A stretch of DNA of 64,000 bases, taken from NCBI GenBank assembly GCA_035252015.1, contig DATFDP010000162.1, forward strand, positions 1 through 64,000, in the 5' to 3' direction. This document shows, piece after piece, positions 1 to 9,015 of the stretch. Source of the stretch: JAICWP01 sp035252015. GTDB lineage: Bacteria > Acidobacteriota > Terriglobia > Terriglobales > Acidobacteriaceae. Under the pieces are notes generated by a model, which was given only the letters and a program-made list of their open reading frames with translations, was not told where the DNA came from and searched no databases. Each line of letters opens with the position of its first letter. The stretch's first letter is position 1. The position numbers and the translations under genes were made by a program.

Positions 1-2
1 CC

Positions 3-1940
3 GCGACCGCGACCGCGACGGGCGTGAAGGGCGAGAGCCTGGCTGGTCTGGACTTGGGTGGGACCACGCACACCAATGCGAGCGACTACGCCGCTGACGC
101 CTGGACCTTCACCGATTCCACCGGCAACTACAACAACGCGAGTGGAACAGTGCATGACCGCATCGACAAGGCGAACGCCGTCATCAATGTAACTCCCTAC
201 AGTCTTACCTACGACGGCAACCCGCACACCGCGACCGCGACCGCGACGGGCGTGAAGGGCGAGAGCCTGGCTGGTCTGGACTTGGGTGGGACCACGCACA
301 CCAATGCGAGCGACTACGCCGCTGACGCCTGGACCTTCACCGATTCCACCGGCAATTACAACAATGCCAGCGGAAGTGTGCACGATGAGATCAACCAGGC
401 GGACGCGACCATCAAGGTTGACGGCTACACCGGCGTGTATGATGGCAACGCTCACGGCGCCACGGGTACAGCAACGGGGGTGAAGGCCGAGGACTTGAGC
501 AGCCTCCTGAACTTGGGCGCGAGTTTCACCAATGTCCCGGGGGGAACTGCCAACTGGTCGTTTGCGGGGAACACGAACTACAAGGCAGCGACCGGCAGCG
601 CTGCTGTCCTCATCTCACAAGCGGCAGCGAACATCTCTGTTCTCGGCTACAGCGGCGTGTACGACGGTAATCCGCACGGCGCCACCGGTACAGCAATGGG
701 GGTGAAGGCCGAGGACTTGAGCAGCCTCCTGAACCTGGGCGCGAGTTTCACTGATGTGCCAGGGGGAACTGCCAACTGGTCGTTTGCGGGGAACACTAAT
801 TACAAGCCAGCCAGCGGTTCGGCCAACATAGTAATTGACCAGGCGAACGCCACCATTTCCGTACAGGGCTACAGCGGGACATATGACGGCAACCCTCACG
901 GAGCGTCCGGCACAGCCAGCGGTGTAAAGGGTGAGAATCTCAGCGGCATGCTGAATCTGGGAGCTAGCTTTGCCAATGTGCCAGGCGGAACCGCATATTG
1001 GACGTTTGCCGGCGACGGCAACTATAAAGCTGTAAGCGGCTCGGTCCAGATTATGTTAGCAAAGGCGGGCAGCACGGTAATGATCACTGTGCCTGGAGGC
1101 GCGAGCTTCACTTATGACAGCAATCCTCATCCGGCTACGGTTTCCGTTACCGGCGCGGGCGGCCTAAATCTGACACCCGCCCCGCTGTACAGCTGCGGTC
1201 ACGTGCCGACCTATGTGGCCGACTTGGGCTGCACGGCCAGCTATAGCTTTGCCGGGGACAACGACCACACGGCCAGCAATGCTACCGTGACCTACACCAT
1301 TGCCCGAGCTCCGCTGGTCGTGAGCGCCAACAGCGCGTCTATGATCCTGGACGCTCCGCTGCCGCAGTTTTCCGGTACCCTGGTGGGAGTCTTGGGGTCA
1401 GACGGCATTAGCGCAAGCTATACCACGGGGGCAACGGGAACCGTGATTGGCGCCTTCGCGATCACTCCGGTTCTGTCGGATCCCAACAACCGGCTGCCCA
1501 ACTATAATCTCACCTCCCACAATGGAACTCTTACCGTGCAGTACGCTGCCGCGGGCCTTTGCTACGGCGACTACGGACATCAAATTCTTGCCCCCATTGC
1601 GGCAAACGGCACCAGCACGTTCAAGCAAGGCAGCACCATCCCTGCGAAGTTCCGGGTGTGTGATGCGCTTGGCAATTCCATCAGCGCCGTGAGCGCCACG
1701 GGTGTGCCGGTTGTCGCCCAATTCAACCTTATTGGCATCATTAGCGGGACGGTGACCCAAACTGTCGATCAGACCGTAGCATCCACCACCCCAGACACTG
1801 CTTTCCGCTGGGATGCCACCGGGCAGCAGTGGATTTTCAACATCAGCACGAAAGGGCTGCCGGTTGCCAGCACGTACGTGTATCAAATTGTTTTGAATGA
1901 CGGCAGCAAGATCCAGTTCCAGTACGGCCTGCCGCGCTGA
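3..1940 (+). CDS. MBG-domain repeat exoprotein with C-terminal PxKF-like domain (5' partial)
   Basis: The reading frame is open to the window edge, so the true start and any signal peptide lie upstream. The visible ~645 residues are about five tandem beta-rich repeats of 74-76 residues, each with a conserved Y-[DN]-G-N-P-H segment followed by G-V-K-[GA]-E and W-[ST]-F-[AT], as in MBG-type immunoglobulin-like modules. Then come a Cys-containing variant module, an MBG_2-like module and a C-terminal ~130-residue domain with F-K-Q-G-S-T-I-P-A-K-F, typical of PxKF domains. Such proteins are extracellular and probably adhesive or structural; no catalytic residues are visible. The first two repeats are almost identical at DNA level, so the repeat number may vary between strains. 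No partner gene is evident. Confidence 0.75.
   Translation, partial: ATATATGVKGESLAGLDLGGTTHTNASDYAADAWTFTDSTGNYNNASGTVHDRIDKANAVINVTPYSLTYDGNPHTATATATGVKGESLAGLDLGGTTHTNASDYAADAWTFTDSTGNYNNASGSVHDEINQADATIKVDGYTGVYDGNAHGATGTATGVKAEDLSSLLNLGASFTNVPGGTANWSFAGNTNYKAATGSAAVLISQAAANISVLGYSGVYDGNPHGATGTAMGVKAEDLSSLLNLGASFTDVPGGTANWSFAGNTNYKPASGSANIVIDQANATISVQGYSGTYDGNPHGASGTASGVKGENLSGMLNLGASFANVPGGTAYWTFAGDGNYKAVSGSVQIMLAKAGSTVMITVPGGASFTYDSNPHPATVSVTGAGGLNLTPAPLYSCGHVPTYVADLGCTASYSFAGDNDHTASNATVTYTIARAPLVVSANSASMILDAPLPQFSGTLVGVLGSDGISASYTTGATGTVIGAFAITPVLSDPNNRLPNYNLTSHNGTLTVQYAAAGLCYGDYGHQILAPIAANGTSTFKQGSTIPAKFRVCDALGNSISAVSATGVPVVAQFNLIGIISGTVTQTVDQTVASTTPDTAFRWDATGQQWIFNISTKGLPVASTYVYQIVLNDGSKIQFQYGLPR
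24..1040 (+). repeat. Tandem in-frame coding repeats (228/222 bp periods)
   Basis: The GTGAAGG(G/C)CGAG segment recurs at 24, 252, 480, 702 and 924, giving periods of 228, 228, 222 and 222 bp. About the first 125 bp of the units at 2 and 230 are identical, and the 480 and 702 units differ at few positions. This indicates recent duplication or gene conversion inside the exoprotein gene. Confidence 0.85.
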
Positions 1941-2091
1941 TGGTTTGTCGGGCAACGGAAGACCACGCGGATTTGTGCAGCGAAGTGGTGCAGCTAAAGG
2001 GAAGCGACCGAGGATGGTGTTCGTAAATCACGCGGACGGACGGGCTGGGGAAGAAGAACTTTGATAATTTGCGTGCCACCCTGCAAACCGG

Positions 2092-3078
2092 CTACTCCAC
2101 CACATTGCCGTACATGGGAATATCCTGCTGCACCAGGAACAGCAGGTTCTGCGCGCGGTCGCTCCAGTCGCTTTGCGGATATTTGGAAATGATCTGCTGG
2201 GCCACTTCGATGGCGTGCGCTTTGGCCTGGTCGGATTCCTTGGGCTTCTCTTCCGTCTTATAGATCTGGATGAGCGCGGCCATTCTCCAGGCGGCGTTAT
2301 AAAGCGCCTCCGCCGCATCGGGTGAGTCGGGGCGCTCGCGCGCATATTTCTCGTACATCTCCGCTTCTTTTTTGGGACAGCTGGAAGCGCCCTGCCAATC
2401 GCCGCACACCTTGTTCTCCAGGAGGTGAAAGGCGGCGCGGTCGGCCCACGGGGTGTGGGGATACTTCTTGATGACTTTTTTCATCAGGTCTTCGTTCATG
2501 CCCTCGCGCAGGTAGGCCTGGCGTGCGTGAGAGGAGGGGCGGCTCATGACGTCGACGCGGTCGAGCTGCCACTTGATGTCGGCGGCCCGGTACAGAGCCT
2601 CCCCGGCCAGGGGCGAGTTGGGGAAGTATTCTTCGGTTCGCAGATAGAGGAAATAAGCATCGCCGGCAGCGCCCTTGCGGCCGCCGCGGCGGCTGGCTTC
2701 GGATTCGGCATCGGCCGCCGCGCCAAAGAGAATTTTGTCGCCGTTAGGGGTGGAAGAGGTAACCACGCCCTTGCCCACAATCCAGCCGCTGACGTCGCGG
2801 ACGTCGGCAATGTCGCTGTCTTCGTCCACCATGGGGTTTTCTGTGCGCTGGCCGGCAAGAGTGGCGAATACATGCAGCCACTGATTGCTGTGTTCGATGA
2901 TGGCGACCTCGCGGCCGCGCTCGATTTGCGCCAGCTTAGCCGAAGCAGGATCGGGGGAAATATAGATGGTGGCCGGGCGGACCATGATCCCGCGCTGCGT
3001 CGCCTGTTCCGCGGCGTGGGCGCAAACAGCAAGCGAGAGGATGGTTACCAGAATGGCGATTCTGACTTTGAAACGCAT
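2092..3078 (-). CDS. Secreted SH3-like/TPR envelope protein
   Basis: A 328-residue protein with an N-terminal signal peptide (hydrophobic core about residues 7-20, ending A-H-A). Residues ~30-75 look like a bacterial SH3 domain. Residues ~140-320 hold helical TPR-like repeats of the kind found in BamD/YbgF outer-membrane assembly factors (Y-F-P-N-S, K-Y-P-H-T-P-W-A, K-Y-P-Q-S-D-W-S, each at the start of a helix pair). It is probably periplasmic or outer-membrane associated and binds protein or peptidoglycan. No enzyme motif is visible. It stands alone between the exoprotein gene and the M16 peptidase pair; an inverted-repeat element lies just upstream of its start. The family is recognised by architecture only. 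Confidence 0.6.
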   Translation of the reverse strand: MRFKVRIAILVTILSLAVCAHAAEQATQRGIMVRPATIYISPDPASAKLAQIERGREVAIIEHSNQWLHVFATLAGQRTENPMVDEDSDIADVRDVSGWIVGKGVVTSSTPNGDKILFGAAADAESEASRRGGRKGAAGDAYFLYLRTEEYFPNSPLAGEALYRAADIKWQLDRVDVMSRPSSHARQAYLREGMNEDLMKKVIKKYPHTPWADRAAFHLLENKVCGDWQGASSCPKKEAEMYEKYARERPDSPDAAEALYNAAWRMAALIQIYKTEEKPKESDQAKAHAIEVAQQIISKYPQSDWSDRAQNLLFLVQQDIPMYGNVVE

Positions 3079-3091
3079 AAAGAAGATCCGT

Positions 3092-3183
3092 GGTGCCGCC
3101 CCTAAAGGGGCTCATTAATTTCTAAGCTGGCTTTCCCAGGGCTTACGTCCTGGCTAAAAACTGCTTCGCCCCTTAGGGGCTGA
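3092..3183. repeat. Inverted-repeat intergenic element, GGGCT/CCCAGGGC family (short copy)
   Basis: Two palindromic blocks (GCCCCTAAAGGGGC at the left, GCCCCTTAGGGGC at the right) flank a CCCAGGGCTTACGTCCTGG hairpin. The right half resembles the right arm of the larger element at 14865-15081, and the left block resembles that element's centre (GGTGCCGCCCCT...GGGGCT). It fills the promoter region of the SH3/TPR gene. Confidence 0.6.
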
Positions 3184-3243
3184 TTCTGGAGAAAATAGGA
3201 GCCAGCATCCCAACACAAGCGCAGCTAGCATATCCAACTGCAA

Positions 3244-3352
3244 GGTGCCAGCTACCAACTACCTGGTACAGGCTTCGGAACGAACCCGGCTCCTGAGTCC
3301 TGACTCTTGATTACCGACTCCCGACTGCTGACTACCGACTCCTGACTCCCGG
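3244..3352. repeat. Degenerate 7-bp tandem array (CYRANTN)
   Basis: Two blocks (3244-3264 and 3290-3352). The second reads as consecutive heptamers such as CTGAGTC, CTGACTC, TTGATTA, CCGACTC, CCGACTG, CTGACTA. The array lies inside the 3' end of the M16-like gene and is translated there as a 7-residue repeat. Confidence 0.8.
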
Positions 3353-4946
3353 TTTCAAACATCTCGGCAGCGTTCACCACCGTAATATTAGCCCGCGGAA
3401 TGTTCAGCGGGTACGCTGCCCACTGCTTGTCCTGGTCCAGCATCTGCTCTTTGTCGGGCGGAACTGGCTCAGCGATGTGGTATTCCTGGGGGGTTTTGGA
3501 CTGGACATTTGTATCGTTGGCGATGTCGTCTGCCAGTTTCTGGCCGTCGGCCTCGTTGGTGACGATCACGTAATCCAGGTTCTTCGTCTGCAGGTATTTT
3601 TTAATGGCGGCGTTTACCTGCTCGGGCGTAACCGTGTCAATGCGAGGGAGCATCTGCTCCAGATAACCCTGGTCGCGCATGCCATAAAACATGTCATCCA
3701 GGCGGTAGCCAAGCTGGCGCGAAACGCTCTCGGCATAATTCAAGTACAAAGCGCGGGCTTTGATCTTGGCGCCGGCGACCTCCCCCGGCGTCATCCCCTG
3801 GCGAGCGAAGCGGTCCAGCTCCGCGGTCATGACCTTCAAGATGAAATGAGTGTACTGGCGGCCCACGGGACGTATCCAGATGCTGAAGTACTGCTGTTCG
3901 CGCGGCGTGGTGGGCGGCGGGAACTGAAACTGCGGGAGCCCGTACTGGTACTCGATATAGGAGTAGTCGCCGTAGTTGTAGCCGCGAGCTTGGCGGATAT
4001 CCTGGTAAAGGCGGCCAAATTCGTCGCGGTGCGTGCCCAGGAAAACATTGCTCACAAACAGCGGCCAGTAGTCGGGATCGGTGCGCTTCAGGGAAATGGG
4101 GTAGCCCAGGTGCAGACCGGCGGCTATGGCGTTGGGCTGGGTGATGATGAGCACGTGGCGCCCCGGTGCGACCACCGAGCGCCTGAGATTGGCGGTGCGA
4201 TACACCGGCTGGCCCGCGGGCAGAGCAGCTATCACCCGGCTCAGGTCCTGCTGGCCATTGATGGTGGTCGCCAGGAACATGTTTCCCAGGGTGTAATACT
4301 TCTTATAGAAGGCGTTGAGATCGGCAGGAGTGATAGCCTGCAGGCCCTTTACCGTGCCCAGGGCCAGGTGGCCGAGCGCCGTTCCGGAAAAGACATAATT
4401 GTCGAGCGCCAGCAGGCCCAGGCTCTCCTCATCTTCAAAGCGCAGGCCGGATTGAATGCTGGTCAGTGTGTCGCGGCGCACGCGGTCCACTTCTTTCGGC
4501 AGCCAGAGCGGCTGGGTAAACATCGGCTTGAGCACGCGTTCGATGTAGGGCGCGAAGGAATCGCGCGGCACGGTCATAGAAAACGTGGTGGCCTGCTTAT
4601 CTACCAGCACGGTGGGGAAGGCCGCGTCGCCCCACGGGCGCGTAATCTCAGCCAGCTTCTGCGTGGTGATCGGGCTTTTGGAACTGCCAAAGCCGCCTTC
4701 GATCAGCGCCTGGGCCGCGAGGTTGGCGAGGCCTTCCTTGCCGGCGGGGTCATCGGCTGAACCGGTTCGCACCATGACTTTGATCTGGTAGAGCGGCGAG
4801 TTTGAGGGCAGGGTAACCAGGGTGGCAGGGAAGACGTGCAGCTTTCGCGGCTTGACGTGCTTGCTGGACGGCTTGTACTGCGCCCAAAGGGCGGCCGCAC
4901 ACAGCAGGAATACGAGGACACTGAACCAGGCGCGGCGGCGCATCAT
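3252..4946 (-). CDS. M16 family peptidase, non-catalytic partner subunit
   Basis: A 564-residue pitrilysin/M16-fold protein with signal sequence (hydrophobic residues ~9-22 from M-M-R-R-R). At the position of the zinc motif HxxEH it reads G-L-A-N-L-A-A-Q-A-L, so both His and the catalytic Glu are missing; the R/Y-containing C-terminal M16 domain is present. Its ATG overlaps the stop of the upstream M16 gene (ATGA at 4943-4946), which fits translation of a two-subunit protease with one active and one inactive half, as known for bacterial M16B pairs. The last ~30 residues (S-Q-E-S-V-V-S-S-R-E-S-V-I-K) are encoded by an intergenic-type heptamer array and are probably an acquired tail. A longer start 54 bp upstream is possible but would lie inside the partner gene. 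Confidence 0.85.
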   Translation of the reverse strand: MMRRRAWFSVLVFLLCAAALWAQYKPSSKHVKPRKLHVFPATLVTLPSNSPLYQIKVMVRTGSADDPAGKEGLANLAAQALIEGGFGSSKSPITTQKLAEITRPWGDAAFPTVLVDKQATTFSMTVPRDSFAPYIERVLKPMFTQPLWLPKEVDRVRRDTLTSIQSGLRFEDEESLGLLALDNYVFSGTALGHLALGTVKGLQAITPADLNAFYKKYYTLGNMFLATTINGQQDLSRVIAALPAGQPVYRTANLRRSVVAPGRHVLIITQPNAIAAGLHLGYPISLKRTDPDYWPLFVSNVFLGTHRDEFGRLYQDIRQARGYNYGDYSYIEYQYGLPQFQFPPPTTPREQQYFSIWIRPVGRQYTHFILKVMTAELDRFARQGMTPGEVAGAKIKARALYLNYAESVSRQLGYRLDDMFYGMRDQGYLEQMLPRIDTVTPEQVNAAIKKYLQTKNLDYVIVTNEADGQKLADDIANDTNVQSKTPQEYHIAEPVPPDKEQMLDQDKQWAAYPLNIPRANITVVNAAEMFETGSQESVVSSRESVIKSQDSGAGFVPKPVPGSW

Positions 4947-6412
4947 TTGACCCCCGGTGCCGGAGGCGGACTGGAAGCGCCGGCCGCGGCGCCATGCCAT
5001 AGCGTCGTCACAATGCGGTCCTGTGGGGTGAAGTATTTCTGTGCATAGGCATCAATGTCGCGCGGCGTGAGCGAATCAATGGCCTGCATCAACGAGTCAA
5101 TCACATTGGAATCGCGGTTGAAGCGGTAGTACCAGGCGAAGGTTTGGGCGATATCGTAGGTCGAATCCAGCCCGGCCAGGAAATCATTGCGCACCTTGCT
5201 TTTCACCACCTTCAGAACATGAGCTGAACCAGGCTGCTGGGAAAAATGCTGCAGCGCGTCCACGCCCGAGACCACGTCGTTTTGCACGTCGTTGACATAG
5301 GGCTGACCTTCATTACGGAAGCGGTCGAGCATCAGCTCGGAGTCGAGCAGCAGCAGGTGCGGGTCGGTGGACTGCAGCAGCTCGGAGCCGTCCAGGATGG
5401 AGAAGCTGGTAACTGTCTGCTTCTGGTAGCGCAGCTTCTGGAACAGCGGGGCGGAGCGCGAGACCAGCAGTTCCGGAAGCACCATGGTGACCGCCGTCTC
5501 CTTATCGCCAGGATGCATGGCCGGGGTGTGGTAGCCAACGACGAGACGGGGCGACACATCCGCCTCCCAGTTCACGTGGACTTTTTTCGGCCCTTGCGGC
5601 GCCTGCTCGGCCGGAATCTGCGGCGGGTGCGACGGCTTCCAGTCGCTGTAATACTTATCTATCTGGGCGACAACTGTTTTGGCCTCGACATCGCCCACCA
5701 CGATCAGCGCCACGTTATTGGGCTTGTAGTAGTTGCCATAAAATTCCCAGGCCGCATCCCAGGCGTGCGGCATGTTCTCCACATCTTTTTCGTAACCGAT
5801 AACGGTGTGGCCATAAGGGTGACGGGGGAAAGCGACGGGCGACATCTCCTCAATCATCTTTTCGCCGGGATCGGAATAAATGCGACGATATTCGCCCAGC
5901 ACCGCTCCCGCCTCCACCTGAAAAGTCTTGCGATCGAGCTTAAGATTTTTGAAACGGGAGGCTTCCAGTTGAATCAGCCCGGGACCAGGCCCCTCCGGAC
6001 TCGGCACCGGCCCCACAAGGTTGGAAGTGAAGGTGGTGGGATGGTAGAAGGTCAGGTCGTAGTCGGTGAACGCATTGTTGAACGCGCCCATGCGGCGAAT
6101 CGCCTGCTCGTAGCCATCGGGCTGCCCCTCATACTCATGCAGGAACATGATGTGCTCGAACAGGTGGGCCAGGCCGGTCTTGCCCGTCTGGGTTTCATTG
6201 CGCGAACCGGCAAACACGGCGGTGGCGTAGGTCACCATGCCGCGAAATTCGGGGGTGGGAATGACCACCACGTTCAGGCCGTTGGGCAGAGTTTTGCTCT
6301 CCACTGGGTAAGGGAAAAATTTGGGAGCGGGCTTGGGAGGCTGGGCGAAAGCTGCGGCCGCCGTCAGGACCAGTGCAAGGGCCGCGGCACAACGAAACCT
6401 GACTGGAACCAT
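4943..6412 (-). CDS. M16 family zinc peptidase, catalytic subunit
   Basis: A 489-residue secreted peptidase with a signal peptide (residues 1-23, ending A-F-A-Q). The inverted zinc motif H83-L-F-E86-H87 is intact and the distal Glu motif is seen in V-E-A-G-A-V-L-G-E. The usual F-N-A-F-T-D-Y-D-L-T and P-Y-G-H-T-V-I-G-Y segments follow. It is predicted to degrade peptides in the periplasm together with the inactive partner encoded immediately downstream with a 4-bp overlap. A GAGGT Shine-Dalgarno sits about 6 bp before the ATG. The closest known types are M16B pairs; the substrate is unknown. Confidence 0.9.
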   Translation of the reverse strand: MVPVRFRCAAALALVLTAAAAFAQPPKPAPKFFPYPVESKTLPNGLNVVVIPTPEFRGMVTYATAVFAGSRNETQTGKTGLAHLFEHIMFLHEYEGQPDGYEQAIRRMGAFNNAFTDYDLTFYHPTTFTSNLVGPVPSPEGPGPGLIQLEASRFKNLKLDRKTFQVEAGAVLGEYRRIYSDPGEKMIEEMSPVAFPRHPYGHTVIGYEKDVENMPHAWDAAWEFYGNYYKPNNVALIVVGDVEAKTVVAQIDKYYSDWKPSHPPQIPAEQAPQGPKKVHVNWEADVSPRLVVGYHTPAMHPGDKETAVTMVLPELLVSRSAPLFQKLRYQKQTVTSFSILDGSELLQSTDPHLLLLDSELMLDRFRNEGQPYVNDVQNDVVSGVDALQHFSQQPGSAHVLKVVKSKVRNDFLAGLDSTYDIAQTFAWYYRFNRDSNVIDSLMQAIDSLTPRDIDAYAQKYFTPQDRIVTTLWHGAAAGASSPPPAPGVK

Positions 6413-6566
6413 CCATTTACCTCAAGATCGTGTGCAACCCTGAATTATAGAACCTTCCTCCATCAACAACTTACACCAGGCTGAGTCATTATCAGGGCTT
6501 CGTAAACTTCAGCCCTTTACAAAAGCTCAGCGAAGACTACACTTGATCGCCGAAGGAGGAACTCTT

Positions 6567-6887
6567 ATGGCAACTGCACGAATGCCACATCCACATGTTG
6601 ACCCCGTCAAAGCCGATTCCAAACACTACACGGTAGAGTTTGAGAATGATAAAGTCCGTGTTGTGCGCATCAGGTATGGAGCCAGAGAGAAATCGGTGAT
6701 GCATGGCCATCCCGAGTCGATTGCGGTGTTCCTGAACGACTGTAAAGCCAAATTCACCTATCCGGATGGAAAGAGCGAGAACATCGAGGCGAAGGCGGGG
6801 CAGGTCATGCACATGGAGGCCTTCGAGCACGACCCCGAAAATCTCGGGGGAGCCTTTGAGTTGATTCAAGTCGAATTGAAAAAATAG
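6567..6887 (+). CDS. Small cupin-domain protein
   Basis: A 106-residue single-domain cupin. The first cupin motif is seen in G-A-R-E-K-S-V-M-H-G-H-P and the second in K-A-G-Q-V-M-H-M-E-A-F-E-H, so metal-binding His and Glu residues are present. No signal peptide; cytoplasmic. The ATG at 6567 was chosen because a strong AAGGAGGA lies at 6552-6559; an upstream in-frame TTG lacks support. It stands alone and substrate or ligand is unknown; the family includes small isomerases, oxygenases and sensors. Confidence 0.75.
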   Translation: MATARMPHPHVDPVKADSKHYTVEFENDKVRVVRIRYGAREKSVMHGHPESIAVFLNDCKAKFTYPDGKSENIEAKAGQVMHMEAFEHDPENLGGAFELIQVELKK

Positions 6888-7023
6888 GGCTATTTCATAA
6901 GATAAAGGCAGGGGTGGCCAGGCAAGGGCCCCCTTGCCTAATTTCCCCCCCAGCCTGTGAAATGGCGGATCGAAGCGGAACATCGCGCAACCCATCCCCT
7001 GCCATTCCTACTCTGAATTAGGT

Positions 7024-8898
7024 GTGTATCGGCCAATCAAGGACTACGCGGTAATCGGCGACACCCACTCCGCCGCTCTCATCAGCTCGGAAGGCTCGCT
7101 GGACTGGGCCTGCCTGCCGCACTTCAACAGCGGCGCCGTTTTCCTGCGCCTCCTGGACGACGAGAAGGGCGGCTATTGCGTTATTACTCCGGAAAATGTA
7201 AAGGAGCGTTCGCGGCGTTATCTGCCCGGTACCAACATCCTGGAGACCACGTTCACCACGAGCTCGGGTGTACTGCAGCTGACGGACTTCATGCCTCTGC
7301 GCCGCCGGCGCGAGATTACCCACGCCGGCCAGGATGTGGACAGCGATCACGAAATTGTCCGCCTGCTGCGTTGCGTTTCTGGGAATGGGGACGCGCAGAT
7401 CGAACTGCGTCCCACCTTCGATTTTGCGCGTGTGCAGACGAAAGCGCAGGCTCGCGATGGTGTGCTGGTTTTTCGCGCCCGGCATGATGAACTGCACGTG
7501 CTGGGCGCGGCTTTTCAGATTCGGGACGGTGGGCAGGCCGGCGCGCGTGTACATCTGCGGGCCGGTGAAGCCACATTTGTCTGTCTGCGTCACGCCCTGC
7601 CCGGCAGCGCGATAACGCCGATGGACCTGTCCCGTGCGGAGGCCCTGCTGGGACAGACCCGGGAATACTGGGAGGCATGGCTGCAGAGCTGCCATTACCG
7701 CGGCCCGTATCGCGATTCGGTGCTTCGCGGCGCACTCATTTCCAAGCTGCTTACTTTCGAGCCTTCAGGAGCGATCGTGGCTGCGCCCACCACCTCGCTG
7801 CCCGAGAAGATTGGGGGCGAACGCAACTGGGACTACCGTTTCACCTGGCTACGCGATGCCAGTTTCACCCTCACCGCCCTCATGGTGCTGGGCTACTACG
7901 GCGAAGCCAGCGATTTCCTTCACTTCTACCGCCGCACCTGTCCCAACCTGGAAAAATCGTTTCAGATTCTTTACGGAATTGATGGCGAGCACGAGCAGAA
8001 GGAAATTGAGCTTAAGCACCTGAAGGGTTACCGCAGCTCGCGCCCGGTGCGAATTGGCAACGCGGCCGCACGGCAGAAGCAACTCGACGTTTACGGCGAA
8101 CTGATGCAGTGCATTTATCTTTATGTCACCCATGAAGCCTTTGCTCAGCATCGCGAACCGTTTATGCATGAGCTTTGGAACCTGGTCCGTCAAATTGCAG
8201 ACCACGTGGCGCGCGTGTGGCGGGAACCGGACAGCGGACTGTGGGAAATGCGCGGAAAGCGGCGTCACTTTGTGGATTCCAAGGCGCTGTGCTGGGCCGC
8301 GCTTGACCGCGCTCTGAAGCTGGCCGATGTCCTGCACAGGAAAGCGAACATCGCAACCTGGAAGCGTGAGCGCGATGCCGCTTATCGCAGCATCATGGAG
8401 AATGGTTTCAATGCCGAGATCGGCGCTTTTGTCCAGTCGTATGGGGCGGAAGCGCTGGACGCCTCCGCGCTGCGCCTGCCCATCATAGGCCTGGTTGGCG
8501 CCGGCGACCCGCGCATGCTCTCCACCATCCACAAAATTGAGCAGCAACTGCTGCGCAAAGGACTGGTGTACCGCTACCGGCGGGTAGATGACGGCGTTTC
8601 CGGCGAGGAGAAGGGAACGTTCGCGATGTGTACCTTCTGGCTGATTGACGCCTACATTCTGCTGGGACGTCTGCGGGAGGCTGAGGATCTGTTCGAACAC
8701 GTGTTGTCATTCCAGAACGATGTGGGCCTGTTTTCGGAGGAAATTGATCCTGATAACGGCGAGCAGCTGGGCAATTTCCCCCAGGGCTTCAGCCATATTT
8801 CGTTGATCAATTCCGCTGCCCGGCTGGAAGCGGCGCGCGAGGGCCGCAAGGCGACGCCCCACGCCATCATCGAAGGCGGATCCCAGCAGGCGGCCTGA
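7024..8898 (+). CDS. GH15 family glycoside hydrolase (glucoamylase/trehalase-like)
   Basis: A 624-residue protein with the N-terminal trehalase-like beta domain (Y-R-P-I-K-D-Y-A-V-I-G-D; G-S-L-D-W-A-C-L-P) and an (alpha/alpha)6 GH15 catalytic domain (~220-600). Hallmarks are W-D-Y-R-F-T-W-L-R-D-A-S-F, the general-acid region S-G-E-E-K-G-T-F and the general-base region L-F-S-E-E-I-D. It should hydrolyse alpha-glucosidic bonds with inversion, in trehalose, maltodextrins or glycogen. No signal peptide, so the substrate is probably intracellular. The start is GTG with a weak Shine-Dalgarno, chosen because the conserved N-terminus begins there. Family certain, substrate not. Confidence 0.88.
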   Translation: MYRPIKDYAVIGDTHSAALISSEGSLDWACLPHFNSGAVFLRLLDDEKGGYCVITPENVKERSRRYLPGTNILETTFTTSSGVLQLTDFMPLRRRREITHAGQDVDSDHEIVRLLRCVSGNGDAQIELRPTFDFARVQTKAQARDGVLVFRARHDELHVLGAAFQIRDGGQAGARVHLRAGEATFVCLRHALPGSAITPMDLSRAEALLGQTREYWEAWLQSCHYRGPYRDSVLRGALISKLLTFEPSGAIVAAPTTSLPEKIGGERNWDYRFTWLRDASFTLTALMVLGYYGEASDFLHFYRRTCPNLEKSFQILYGIDGEHEQKEIELKHLKGYRSSRPVRIGNAAARQKQLDVYGELMQCIYLYVTHEAFAQHREPFMHELWNLVRQIADHVARVWREPDSGLWEMRGKRRHFVDSKALCWAALDRALKLADVLHRKANIATWKRERDAAYRSIMENGFNAEIGAFVQSYGAEALDASALRLPIIGLVGAGDPRMLSTIHKIEQQLLRKGLVYRYRRVDDGVSGEEKGTFAMCTFWLIDAYILLGRLREAEDLFEHVLSFQNDVGLFSEEIDPDNGEQLGNFPQGFSHISLINSAARLEAAREGRKATPHAIIEGGSQQAA

Positions 8899-9015
8899 GC
8901 CGAGGGTTAAGGCGTCTTCTCTGCGAGACACGCCCATCAACGCGGATTTCTGAAGTCAACTGGCGAATTCGTCAATCTGCATTCGTCACTCTTCAATTAG
9001 TTATACTGCCCGGTG

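Noticed and set aside
3290..3352. Heptamer array as a CRISPR
   Set aside because: The unit is 7 bp with no unique spacers, and no cas genes are in the window.
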